A DNA stretch of 64,000 nt from Carboxylicivirga linearis (GCF_018271995.1 NZ_JAGUCO010000017.1:49203-113202); one strand, 5' to 3'; positions 54,319-63,089 are shown, counted from the stretch's first letter. Notes: a model not told the origin generated them from the letters alone. Numbers and translations are program-made.

Positions 54319-54462
54319 CTGTAACCGTCGTTAACTGACGGATCTATTATTTTTGTGCTTTTAAAAGTAGCTAACATAACTATACTTTCCAAAAACACAC
54401 CCAACAAGTTGAGCGGCATTCTTTTAAAGTGTATCACTCCTCATTTAACCTTTAATAGATCA
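54319..54462 (-). repeat. Leader block upstream of the first cassette of segment 2
   Basis: Holds the 23-mer (54319-54341) and 33-mer (54430-54462) shared with 39561-39583 and 39729-39761. On the minus strand a 45-codon GTG frame with an upstream GAGGA runs through both pieces (54437-54300). The corresponding stretch in the other copy is broken by stops, so it is not called as a gene. Confidence 0.5.
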
Positions 54463-54469
54463 ACTAAAG

Positions 54470-54805
54470 GGTAAAGCACTGAAGCAATAAGGTGCAAACG
54501 TTGAGCTTTAAGCTCCATCGCTCGAGCTAAAAGGTCGAAGCGCCGGGCTTTAAGGTGGGGAGGGGTACCTCAGTGGTGCAAGCGTCGAGGTAAAAGCTCC
54601 GGTTATCGAGCTTTTTGCTCCATCACTCGAGGTAAAAGGTCGAAGTGCCGAGCTTTGAGGTGGGGAGGGGTACCTCAATGGTGCAAGCGTCGAGGTAAAA
54701 GCTCCGGTTGTCGAGCTTTTTGCTCCATCACTCTAGGTAAAAGGTCGAAGCCCCGAGCTTTGAGGTGGGGAGGGGTACCTATTAGGTGGAGGGGGGTACC
54801 TCGGA
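54470..54805. repeat. Tandem array of sixteen 21-bp units with 105-bp higher-order repeats
   Basis: From 54470 the sequence divides without remainder into sixteen 21-mers beginning GGT or GCT, such as GGTGCAAGCGTCGAGGTAAA, GCTCCATCACTCGAGGTAAA and GGTGGGGAGGGGTACCTCA (last base or two of each omitted). Units 6-10 (54575-54679) and 11-15 (54680-54784) form two nearly identical 105-bp repeats; units 2-5 are a four-unit version. Plus-strand translation gives heptads such as APSLEVK, APVIELF and GASVEVK before a stop, and one minus frame stays open through the array. It is GC-rich for this genome. Confidence 0.85.
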
Positions 54806-54887
54806 GGCCCCCCTTACACCTGTAAAATATACTTTTACTACTATTAGCACAATTACATTATTATGCAATCCCTGTGAGGTTTAACAT

Positions 54888-55367
54888 TTAGTTTTCGTTT
54901 ATATTATCTACTTTTTTACTTCTTTCGAACCTACCCTTTAATTGAGTATAAATACTATTGGCTCCGGGAACACCGGCTTTGGCCGCAACTTTGGTCATAT
55001 TATAAACCATTAAAGCGGTTGAATAAGCTTCTGAACCGGCTAGTATCTGAGTATCGCGCACTTTATCATACAAATACGTAAGAGGCACTAATACCTCTTC
55101 GAGTTGATTAAATAAATTCAAATCTTTTTTCATCTCATCCGGATTGATGTATCCCGGAAGAATAGCTCCATCGTTACTGATTGCATTAACGGCATCGTTA
55201 ACAAAATCCTTATTGCTTACATCCATCTTGGGATATCGCATTCTTTCATCGGGCGATAAACCAATTAAAAAAGGCATCAGATCTGTTATTTGCTTTAACA
55301 GATCTTTGATCTGAGTTAACACTTCTACATTTAACTCTGCTGAAATTTTATTATCAATATTATTCAT
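54888..55367 (-). CDS. Conserved protein of unknown function
   Basis: 159 residues, soluble and helical, without Cys. VEVLTQIKDLLKQITDLMPFLIGLSPDERMRYPKM at the N-terminus and LVPLTYLYDKVRDTQILAGSEAYSTALMVYNMTKVAAKAG at the C-terminus suggest a four-helix-type bundle. A similar hypothetical family exists in other Bacteroidetes, but no function is known. Single-gene unit next to the 21-bp array. Confidence 0.7.
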   Translation of the reverse strand: MNNIDNKISAELNVEVLTQIKDLLKQITDLMPFLIGLSPDERMRYPKMDVSNKDFVNDAVNAISNDGAILPGYINPDEMKKDLNLFNQLEEVLVPLTYLYDKVRDTQILAGSEAYSTALMVYNMTKVAAKAGVPGANSIYTQLKGRFERSKKVDNINEN

Positions 55368-55756
55368 AAATTTTTACTGATTTAAGGGATATATTATAGT
55401 AAAAGTATATTAACCTCTAGAACTTAGCTTCTCTGCTTATACATCTTGACAATTGCTTCCTGCACAAATCACAAAAGAAACTACTTGTTATTACATTCTT
55501 CTAACGGTTAATTGCAAATGATCTAATTCGTAACACATTATAATGATACTATTTATTCAGTATTGATGAACTTATTATAATTATATATTAATATATTGTT
55601 CTGCCTGACTAAATAACTTTGATAACGGGAAAGAAGAATATTAATAACCTGAGCTAGATTTAAATTTTAAAACTCAGATTGAAATAAAGAGCTAATTTGC
55701 CATGAATAATTTTAGAATAATAGTGAACTATTGCGATAAAATTTAAAGGCAGAATT
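55368..55756. other. AT-rich intergenic region, nothing recognised
   Basis: About 390 bp of AT-rich sequence upstream of the 159-residue gene and downstream of the YceI gene. No ORF, strong hairpin or promoter consensus was seen. Confidence 0.4.
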
Positions 55757-56308
55757 TTAAGGTTGAACAGGATAATAGGTGAGATTGATTTTTACCAATA
55801 CTTCTTCTGCAATATTCCGGACCAATAACCGAGGTATTTTCACTTTGTAATCTTCCAGCTTGACGGTAAACTCCGATGAAGCTTCCACCTCTGCTTCACC
55901 AATAATTATTTCTCCGTCTACCTCAATATTTTGTATTACTCCATGTATGGTTAAATCACCTTTCACTTTCACTTTATAATTTCCCGGATTCTTTAGCTCG
56001 TTAGGCGAGATAATATTTCCCAAAAAAGTAGCTTTGGGATACTTATGCGACTCCATGTATTTATCATTAAAATGCGTTTGCATCAACGACTTTTCAAACT
56101 GAAAATCAACAATTGTTATTACAAAGGCTATTTCCCTTGTTGATAAATCAACCAGGCTAACAACCGTTTTATTTTCGGCATAAATATCTTCCAAAGGAGC
56201 AGATGAGAAAAACGAAACCATTCCTTCATCGGCCTTATATTTGCTTTGCGACAAAGCTGCCGTACTGATAAAGAACAAACCTATCACCCCTGCTATTAGC
56301 TGTTTCAT
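55757..56308 (-). CDS. YceI family periplasmic protein
   Basis: 183 residues with a signal peptide (ending TAALSQS). The YceI barrel is seen in EGMVSFFSSAPLEDIYAENK, MQTHFNDKYMESHKYPKATFLG and VKGDLTIHGVIQNIEVDGEI. YceI proteins bind isoprenoid or other lipophilic ligands in the periplasm. It is the last gene of a three-gene minus-strand unit after a cytochrome-c-like lipoprotein and a DUF5777 barrel. Confidence 0.9.
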   Translation of the reverse strand: MKQLIAGVIGLFFISTAALSQSKYKADEGMVSFFSSAPLEDIYAENKTVVSLVDLSTREIAFVITIVDFQFEKSLMQTHFNDKYMESHKYPKATFLGNIISPNELKNPGNYKVKVKGDLTIHGVIQNIEVDGEIIIGEAEVEASSEFTVKLEDYKVKIPRLLVRNIAEEVLVKINLTYYPVQP

Positions 56309-56354
56309 CGTTGTGCTTTTTAATGATAAAAACCTTTACATCAAGACAGATCAG

Positions 56355-57236
56355 TTACAAACCGAAGGATCGCATTATACTAAAGCCCAAATGAATATCT
56401 CCGTTAAAAAAGACATTATTATTCCATTGAGCCACATATCCCGAAGACTGAAGACGCGTTGCATTGCTTACAAACACTTGAAATACATGTCCACCGGTTT
56501 CAATATCCACCCCTACAGACAGTACATTTTTTCCGGCATCATAAAGCTTATCATCAAAGGTTGGAAAGGTATAGGTATACTCTCCGTTGATGGTTGTGGA
56601 AGGTGTTACAGCATAACTCACTCCCAGAGCGGTATACCATAGCGAATGCGGATGGACGGTTGTTGGAACGCGGTTCAGATAAACCCATCCGGGTGTTAGC
56701 TGTGCCGAAAAACCATGGGTAAACTTGCGCGATAACAATAGTTGATGTTCATACTCCATCCGATCGACAAAATCGCGATCTACATCATATTTTCGTGTCC
56801 GTACATTTACACCCCCCACATAGCTCAACGAAAATTCGTTGTCTGAAGTCGTTTGTTTAAGAATGGCAAATTGCACATTCGACTGCAGGGTTTTGTCGTA
56901 ATCGCTCGATCGGGCCAGTCCCACAGAAAACCATTGGTTAATTCCGTAATCAAGAGCAATGTCAACATTAAAGATCTGATCCAATCCATACAGCTCCTGA
57001 ATACCTTCCGACATTGGTCCGAACAGATGCGAAACTCTGAATTGCAGCTCGCCTGGTGCTAACTGAACCGTAGTGGATCCTAGCACCAGTCGGGTGCTTT
57101 TAAAGGTGGAAACAACCTGCTCCGACTTACTTGTTTCGGTGACATTTAACTCTTCAAGTAAGTTCTTTTCCTGACTATACAAAGGCAGCGATAAAAGCCA
57201 CGAGAAGATACATCCACATACGATTCTGTACTTCAT
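56355..57236 (-). CDS. DUF5777 family beta-barrel protein
   Basis: 293 residues, signal peptide ending LPLYSQ. The family pattern LVLGSTTVQLAPGELQFRVSHLFGPMSEG and a run of predicted beta strands to a C-terminal GFSIMRSFGL support an outer-membrane barrel. Function unknown, but in Bacteroidetes it recurs next to YceI and small cytochromes, as here, which suggests a redox or lipid-linked envelope role. Confidence 0.85.
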   Translation of the reverse strand: MKYRIVCGCIFSWLLSLPLYSQEKNLLEELNVTETSKSEQVVSTFKSTRLVLGSTTVQLAPGELQFRVSHLFGPMSEGIQELYGLDQIFNVDIALDYGINQWFSVGLARSSDYDKTLQSNVQFAILKQTTSDNEFSLSYVGGVNVRTRKYDVDRDFVDRMEYEHQLLLSRKFTHGFSAQLTPGWVYLNRVPTTVHPHSLWYTALGVSYAVTPSTTINGEYTYTFPTFDDKLYDAGKNVLSVGVDIETGGHVFQVFVSNATRLQSSGYVAQWNNNVFFNGDIHLGFSIMRSFGL

Positions 57237-57273
57237 AATGTCTGTATTATGATGAAATAAAAATTACAATCTC

Positions 57274-57627
57274 TCACTCAATGGCATCCACCAGATTCTT
57301 AAACTCTTCGAATTTAGCAATATCGGTCTGCGATAGTTTATCTCCATCTTTAGGCATGTTTCCCGAATTAACCTGGTTGTACATGGTAGTAGCACTATTA
57401 ATTGCGTTGGTCAACTCGCCATAATTACTCCCGTTACTCCGACTGTGATACCCCTCATGACAGCTCACACAATTAGTTGTAATAACCGATTTTAATGTAT
57501 TGTTATAGTAATTTTTGGCAGCAATATATTCTTCGTTGACTTCGGGCACCATCTCATCTTCGTCACTCGATTCGGAACAAGCAAACATAAAGGGAAGCAG
57601 TAATAGCAGGTAAAATACTTTTTTCAT
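57274..57627 (-). CDS. Small c-type cytochrome-like lipoprotein
   Basis: 117 residues. Lipobox LLPFMFAC (Cys17) is followed by an acidic linker. One haem-binding motif CVSCHEGYH (near 53-57) is present, with a candidate axial Met in SGNMPKDGDKLSQ. The length and single motif fit a monohaem cytochrome c domain anchored to the membrane. It heads the unit with DUF5777 and YceI. Confidence 0.85.
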   Translation of the reverse strand: MKKVFYLLLLLPFMFACSESSDEDEMVPEVNEEYIAAKNYYNNTLKSVITTNCVSCHEGYHSRSNGSNYGELTNAINSATTMYNQVNSGNMPKDGDKLSQTDIAKFEEFKNLVDAIE

Positions 57628-58500
57628 GATGTAGATTTTTAATTAGCAACTTTATTCAAATACATTCTACAGATCAACACCTTAGAATCTTTAAGCATAA
57701 CACTACCTGATAAAAAAAGTTCGCAACAATGCTGCTGGCATCGTCCCCGGTCATCTCTTAAACCTTTTTGCCTTTATCCTTAACCTTTTTCACTTCTGCC
57801 TTCACTTTTCAGTGCTTAGTGAGAAGTGCGCAGTGCATGGAGTCATACAGCTACTTTCTGCCTAATCAACTTCTGCCTTCTGCCTCACTACTGTCTACTA
57901 ACTACTGACTAACAAACAGTCCCAAAGGGACGCCTGTAACAGCATAGTATGTAAATGCTATGTTCATAATTGAAGCTGCCATTCTAATCCCGGAGGGATG
58001 TCTGTGTTGATGAGTCCAAAGCACAAAGTCCAAAGTCCGATAGTTAACAGCTTATAGCCAGCTTTCTTCTGCCTTCTGCCCCACTACTGACTACTGACTA
58101 CTGACTAACAAACAGTCCCAAAGGGACGCCTGCAAAAGCATAGTATGTAAATGCTATGTTCACATCAGAACCTGCAATTCAAATCCCGAAGGGATGTCTG
58201 TGTTGGTGAGTCCGAAGCCTAAAGTCCGTAGTCCGCGAGCCAAAAATCAGCAGCTTTTCTTCCACCTCACTACTGACTAATGACTAAAAAACAGTCCCAA
58301 AGGGACACCTGTAACAGCATAGTATGTAAATGCTATGTTCTTAAGAAAGCTGCCATTCTAATCCCGGAGGGATGTCTGTGTTGATGAGTCCGAAGCACAG
58401 AGTCCGCAGTCCGTATGCTAACAGCTTTATTTGCCTTCTACCTCACTACTGTCCACTGACTACTGCCTAACAAACTTCTGCCTTCTGCCTAACATAAAAC
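57628..58500. repeat. Long non-coding region with three copies of a palindrome-rich repeat
   Basis: Copies begin near 57917, 58113 and 58292 (spacing 196 and 179 bp). Each has GTCCCAAAGGGAC, then CGCCTGTAACAGCATAG, an AGCAT...ATGCT inverted repeat, and ATCCCGGAGGGAT or ATCCCGAAGGGAT followed by GTCTGTGTTG. Between and around them are degenerate runs of CTGCCTTCTGCC and ACTGACTACTGACTAAC. No ORF is convincing across about 900 bp. Confidence 0.8.
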
Positions 58501-58581
58501 CTCCCGATTGACCAAAATCATAAGCATGCTAACAGATAATGCCTTACCTTTATTTTTTGCAAAAAGAATACATTTCGAAAC

Positions 58582-59832
58582 ATGAATAACCTGATAATAA
58601 AAAATATAAAAAGCCTGATTCAAACAGAAGAGCAACACATACCGTATGTTGCCGGAAGCGATATGGCTAAGCTACCTGTCATTAACAATGCCTGGCTGGA
58701 AGTGAAAGACGGATTGATTAAGGATTATGGGTCGATGAGTGACTTTTCAGCTCAGCAATTTGCCCGCGATGCAGAAGTTATTGATGCAAGCGATCGTTTG
58801 GTTCTGCCTGCCTGGTGCGATTCGCATACCCATCTGGTATATCCTAAAAGCAGAGATGTAGAGTATGTTGATAAGATAAAAGGCTTAAGCTACGAAGAGA
58901 TTGCTGCACGTGGTGGCGGCATTCTAAACTCGGCCAAGCTGATGCAAACAGCCAGCGAAGATCAATTGTTTGAAGATGCGATGCAACGACTTCAGGAAAT
59001 TATCCGCTGGGGTACCGGAGCTGTGGAAATCAAGAGTGGCTACGGACTTACCTTAGAAAGTGAGTTGAAGATGTTGCGCGTGATCCGTCGTTTAAAAGAA
59101 GCTTCTCCCCTCACCATCAAAAGTTCGTTTTTAGGTGCCCATTCTATACCCATGGAATATCGTGGCAAGCAAGAAGAATATGTCGATTTGGTGATTAATG
59201 AGATGCTTCCGGCAGTGGCTAAAGAAGATCTGGCCGATTATGTGGATGTGTTTTGCGATGTGGGTTTCTTTACGGTTGAAGATACCGATCGCATACTTAA
59301 TGCAGCAGCTAAATACGGACTGACACCTAAGATTCATGCCAACGAGCTGGATTATTCAGGTGGTATACAGGTAGGTGTTCAGCACAACGCACTTTCGGTC
59401 GATCATTTGGAGTTTACAGGCGATGACGAGATAAAAGCATTACTTAACTCAGGCACCATGCCAACCATCCTACCCGGAGCAGCTTTCTTCCTGAATATGG
59501 CCTACGCTCCGGCTCGTAAAATGATGGATGCAGGATTACCCGTTGCTTTGGCTTCCGACTTTAACCCGGGATCATCACCGTCGGGTAATATGCAGCTGAT
59601 TATGTCCATGGGAAGTGTACTGTACCGCATGCTGCCCGAAGAAGTAATTAATGCCGTTACCAAAAACACAGCATACGCAATGGGCATCGACAAGGAACTG
59701 GGTTCGATTATGAAAGGCAAAAAAGCCAACCTTGTTATTACTAAACCCATCCCCGGCATCGAATACCTGCCATACGCTTATGGAGAGAATAAGGTGGAGA
59801 CAACGATATTAAATGGAGTTATTATTAAATAG
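58582..59832 (+). CDS. hutI: Imidazolonepropionase
   Basis: 416 residues of the amidohydrolase superfamily. The metal motif appears in LPAWCDSHTHLVYP (HxH). Further conserved elements are SFLGAHSIPMEYRG, KIHANELDYSGG, VDHLEF and ALASDFNPGSSPSGNMQLIM with the catalytic Asp. It hydrolyses 4-imidazolone-5-propanoate to N-formimino-glutamate, the third step of histidine degradation. ftcD follows on the same strand after 98 bp, completing the route to glutamate. Hut genes for the first two steps are not in the window. Confidence 0.96.
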   Translation: MNNLIIKNIKSLIQTEEQHIPYVAGSDMAKLPVINNAWLEVKDGLIKDYGSMSDFSAQQFARDAEVIDASDRLVLPAWCDSHTHLVYPKSRDVEYVDKIKGLSYEEIAARGGGILNSAKLMQTASEDQLFEDAMQRLQEIIRWGTGAVEIKSGYGLTLESELKMLRVIRRLKEASPLTIKSSFLGAHSIPMEYRGKQEEYVDLVINEMLPAVAKEDLADYVDVFCDVGFFTVEDTDRILNAAAKYGLTPKIHANELDYSGGIQVGVQHNALSVDHLEFTGDDEIKALLNSGTMPTILPGAAFFLNMAYAPARKMMDAGLPVALASDFNPGSSPSGNMQLIMSMGSVLYRMLPEEVINAVTKNTAYAMGIDKELGSIMKGKKANLVITKPIPGIEYLPYAYGENKVETTILNGVIIK

Positions 59833-59930
59833 CTGATAGCTATTGGCTACTAGCCGCTAGCTTATTTACAAGAATCCTTAAACAATACAAATTAACAGCT
59901 AAACAAATCGACAAATAAACACAAAGATAT

Positions 59931-61622
59931 ATGCAACAACTAATCGAATGCGTTCCAAACTTCAGCGAGGGATGCGATATGACCATCATCGAAAAGATAA
60001 CCGATGAAATAAAAAAAGTAGACGGTGTTAAACTGATTGATGTTGATCCGGGTCAGGCCACCAACCGTACTGTAGTAACCATGGTAGGCACACCCAACGA
60101 AGTTTGCGAAGCCGCTTTTCAGGCCGTTAAAAAAGCACAGGAGCTGATTGATATGCGCCACCACAAAGGAGCCCATCCCCGCTTTGGTGCTACCGATGTA
60201 TGTCCGCTGGTTCCGGTGGCCAATATCAGCATGGAAGAAACCGTTGAGTATGCACATAAACTGGCAGAACGTATCGGAACAGAATTGAATATTCCTATCT
60301 ACTGCTATGAGTTTGCTGCCCAAGAAGACAAACGCAAAAACCTGGCATCGTGCCGCGAAGGCGAATACGAAGCCGTACCTAAACGTATCGGTACAGCTGA
60401 GTGGAAACCTGATTTTGGTCCTGCCGAGTGGAACGAAAGTGTTGCTAAATCGGGAGTAACAGCTGTGGGAGCGAGAAATTTCCTTATTGCATACAATGTC
60501 AACCTTAACACCACCTCTACCCGTCGTGCCAATGCCATTGCTTTTGATGTGCGGGAGCGCGGACGTGTAAAACGAGAAGGAGATTCTTTAACCGGTAAGA
60601 TTGTAAAAGACGAAAAAGGCAATCCGGTGATGGAACCCGGTATGCTGAAGTCGGTTAAAGGTATTGGCTGGTTTATTGAGGAATATGGCGTTGCCCAGAT
60701 TTCGATGAACCTCACTGATATAACCGTTACACCTCTGCATGTTGCTTACGATGCCGTTTACGAACGTGCTAATGCCCGTGGCATTCGCGTAACCGGTTCC
60801 GAAATGGTGGGCGTAGTTCCTTTACAAGCTATGTTAGATGCCGGTAAATACTTCCTGCGTAAGCAAGAGCGATCAACCGGTATTCCAGAAAGAGAAATCA
60901 TTAAGATAGCTGTTAAGTCAATGGGACTGGATGAATTATATCCATTCGATCCGGATAAGAAGATCATTGAATACATTTTAAAAGATGATCAGAAAAAGCT
61001 GATTGATATGAACCTTACCGATTTTGCTGACGAAACAGCATCGGAATCGCCTGCTCCGGGCGGGGGATCTATATCGGCTTATGTAGGTTCGTTGGGAGCT
61101 GCATTGGGCACTATGGTGGCCAACTTATCGGCTCACAAACGAGGCTGGGATAATCGTTGGGAAGAATTCAGCGACTGGGCCGAAAAAGGAATGGCTATCC
61201 AAAGCGAATTATTGCGATTGGTTGACGAAGACACCAATGCCTTCAATCGCATTATGGATGCTTTTGGTTTGCCTAAAGGAACCGATGCAGAAAAAGCCGC
61301 CCGCAAACAAGCCATTGACGATGCCACGCGCTTTGCCATTGAAATACCATTCAAAGTAATGCAAAAATCATACGAAGCATTTGAAATGATTCGTGCCATG
61401 GCCGAAACAGGTAATCTTAATTCGGTATCGGATGCAGGTGTAGGTGCTTTATGCGTAAGAAGTGCCGTGATGGGTGCTTACCTGAATGTGAAGATCAACG
61501 CCTCAGGTTTGGATGATAAAAGCTTTGTTGAAAGCGTTCTGGCCCAAGGCAAAATGATTGAAGAAAAAGCCATAAAAGCCGAAAAAGAAATTCTGGAAAT
61601 AGTGAACCAGAAAATTGGATAA
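59931..61622 (+). CDS. ftcD: Bifunctional glutamate formimidoyltransferase / formimidoyl-THF cyclodeaminase
   Basis: 563 residues. The formiminotransferase N- and C-domains cover residues 1-300 (LIECVPNFSEGCD, HHKGAHPRFGATDVCPLVPV, GARNFLIAYNVNLNTT). The cyclodeaminase domain covers about 355-560 (FADETASESPAPGGGSISAYVGSLGAALG). It transfers the formimino group of formiminoglutamate to tetrahydrofolate and then releases ammonia to give methenyl-THF, as in the animal enzyme and many Bacteroidetes. It is downstream of hutI and ended by a strong terminator. Confidence 0.95.
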   Translation: MQQLIECVPNFSEGCDMTIIEKITDEIKKVDGVKLIDVDPGQATNRTVVTMVGTPNEVCEAAFQAVKKAQELIDMRHHKGAHPRFGATDVCPLVPVANISMEETVEYAHKLAERIGTELNIPIYCYEFAAQEDKRKNLASCREGEYEAVPKRIGTAEWKPDFGPAEWNESVAKSGVTAVGARNFLIAYNVNLNTTSTRRANAIAFDVRERGRVKREGDSLTGKIVKDEKGNPVMEPGMLKSVKGIGWFIEEYGVAQISMNLTDITVTPLHVAYDAVYERANARGIRVTGSEMVGVVPLQAMLDAGKYFLRKQERSTGIPEREIIKIAVKSMGLDELYPFDPDKKIIEYILKDDQKKLIDMNLTDFADETASESPAPGGGSISAYVGSLGAALGTMVANLSAHKRGWDNRWEEFSDWAEKGMAIQSELLRLVDEDTNAFNRIMDAFGLPKGTDAEKAARKQAIDDATRFAIEIPFKVMQKSYEAFEMIRAMAETGNLNSVSDAGVGALCVRSAVMGAYLNVKINASGLDDKSFVESVLAQGKMIEEKAIKAEKEILEIVNQKIG

Positions 61623-61632
61623 AAGATTACTC

Positions 61633-61663
61633 CCCTTCGTTTCTTAACGAAGGGGCATTTTGT
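61633..61663 (+). terminator. Rho-independent terminator after ftcD
   Basis: A 10-bp perfect stem CCCCTTCGTT (61633-61642) / AACGAAGGGG (61647-61656) with a TCTT loop, followed by CATTTTGTTT, starting 10 nt after the ftcD stop. Confidence 0.92.
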
Positions 61664-61781
61664 TTATCAATTCCTATTAACTAACTGCCAATTGATTCAT
61701 TGATAATCGAACCATAAACTTCCACCATTTACCTTTCAAACTAACCAACTATTAGTACATTAGCCCTATACAAAGAATATT

Positions 61782-62195
61782 ATGCGCGTACTTATCTTTT
61801 ACACCCAATCATTCAGTTACACTCCACAGGTTAAAAATCTGGAAGATGCACCAGATCCGGGCGAAGCTAAATCATTTGAAGATTGTCTGCTGGCCTGCAT
61901 TCAGATTGAAGAAGCCGATGAAGAGAAAGATGTAAAAAGCCGCGAAAAAAAGCTGGTTAACCATTTAAAATGGGCTGCCCGCAAGAACAACACCAAACGA
62001 ATTGTACTCCATTCCTTTGCTCATTTAGGCGAATCAAAGGCCAACGTTGATTTTACAAAACAGGTATTTGATGCGGCTCAAAAACGATTGGAGAATGCCG
62101 AACACGAAGTAGCTCAAACACCTTTCGGTTATTTCCTTGATTTAAACATTAATGCACCGGGCTTTTCACTGGCACGTATCTGGGCTGAACTGTAA
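61782..62195 (+). CDS. Stand-alone threonyl-tRNA synthetase editing domain (archaeal type)
   Basis: 137 residues. The sequence MRVLIFYTQSFSYTP, the central KRIVLHSFAHLGESKAN and the end TPFGYFLDLNINAPGFSLARIW match the N-terminal editing domain of archaeal ThrRS, related in fold to D-aminoacyl-tRNA deacylase. There is no synthetase catalytic domain, so it would act in trans, removing mischarged serine or D-amino acids from tRNA. Activity is inferred from the family. Single gene. Confidence 0.85.
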   Translation: MRVLIFYTQSFSYTPQVKNLEDAPDPGEAKSFEDCLLACIQIEEADEEKDVKSREKKLVNHLKWAARKNNTKRIVLHSFAHLGESKANVDFTKQVFDAAQKRLENAEHEVAQTPFGYFLDLNINAPGFSLARIWAEL

Positions 62196-62220
62196 TGCAT
62201 GTAGAGTTGTGCAGTTGCCA

Positions 62221-62287
62221 AGTTGTTTAATTGTTAAGTTGACCAACTATTTAACTGTATGTAAATCAATTCAACGTTTAAACAACT
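62221..62287. repeat. Low-complexity inverted repeat between convergent genes
   Basis: AGTTGTTTAA (62221-62230) and TTAAACAACT (62278-62287) enclose text made of short GTTGAC/CAACTAT/CAATTCAACG words. It may act as a bidirectional terminator or be a decayed simple repeat. Confidence 0.4.
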
Positions 62288-62314
62288 CAACGATTAAACA
62301 AATAACCACCTCAA

Positions 62315-62953
62315 CTACATCTGCAAAATATACTCCTGCTCTCCTACCTGCTCAAATCCCATCTTTTTTAAATAACGAATGTGCGTTTTGTTATTTGATT
62401 CACAAACCAGTCTATTGTTATTTACATCAGCAAACTGCTCACGGTATTTCTGCAATAAAAAGCGGCCTGTTTTGTAGTCTCTATATTCGGGCGTCACATA
62501 ATCCAATATAATTTCAGACCTGCCCTCTTCATTATTGCTCACAATAAAAACACCCGCCACCTTGGCATCGCGCAATGCTAATAAGACCTGGCCGTTTCGT
62601 TTGTCGAAGTTGAGATTAAAATCAGGAAAAAAACGACAGATATCTTTGAAGTGATATAACAAATAATGACGTAAAAACTCATCATCAACATTAGCCCTGA
62701 CTAAACTAAATCGTTCCTTTTTAAACAATAAAAACCGCAGATAGTAGATATTAAATAGCGCTATTAAAAGGTTCATAATACCTACCGGCAAAGCACCTAT
62801 GTAAAAACCATAAAACGAAAAGATGGACGATCCGATAAAATTATAAATACGAAGTTTTACCAAGGATGATAAACTCAATGAAATAAACACCAGTGTTGAT
62901 GCCAAATAACCAATCCATTCAATTAACGGAAGGTTCAAATATATTTCGTTCAT
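62315..62953 (-). CDS. YgjV-like membrane domain fused to a GNAT-like acetyltransferase
   Basis: 212 residues. Residues 1-75 contain three membrane helices with IEWIGYLASTLVFISLSLSSLVKLRIYNFIGSSIF, the pattern of YgjV-type inner-membrane proteins. From about 80 a soluble region reads like a GNAT domain (GQVLLALRDAKVAGVFIV, IILDYVTPEYRDYKTGRFLLQKY) with terminal IRYLKKMGFEQVG. The glycine-rich CoA loop of classic GNATs is only partly present (YRDYKTGRFLL). Function unknown. Confidence 0.75.
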   Translation of the reverse strand: MNEIYLNLPLIEWIGYLASTLVFISLSLSSLVKLRIYNFIGSSIFSFYGFYIGALPVGIMNLLIALFNIYYLRFLLFKKERFSLVRANVDDEFLRHYLLYHFKDICRFFPDFNLNFDKRNGQVLLALRDAKVAGVFIVSNNEEGRSEIILDYVTPEYRDYKTGRFLLQKYREQFADVNNNRLVCESNNKTHIRYLKKMGFEQVGEQEYILQM

Positions 62954-63012
62954 AATAGCGTTGCGTTTATGGCAAAAATAAGATAAAAAAGTAACTGCCG
63001 ACCATTTGGTCT

Positions 63013-63054
63013 ATAAAAAAGTAGCCCAGGCAAAAATACTACCCGGGCTACTTT
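63013..63054 (-). terminator. Rho-independent terminator of the M56 peptidase gene
   Basis: A 13-bp stem with one mismatch (63018-63030 with 63042-63054, AAAGTAGCCC arm) and an 11-nt loop. On the minus strand it is followed by a T run. Confidence 0.9.
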
Positions 63055-63089
63055 CACAAAAAACCACCAATATTATTAATGCATATCAA

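Noticed and set aside
54300..54437. 45-codon GTG-started ORF with ribosome site in the cassette leader
   Set aside because: The homologous leader at 39561-39761 is interrupted by stops in all comparable frames, and there is no recognisable protein family; kept only as a note to the leader finding.
59059..59930. Frameshift or missing gene between hutI and ftcD
   Set aside because: Both proteins are full length; the 98-bp gap holds only short TAGCTGATAGCTA-like words.
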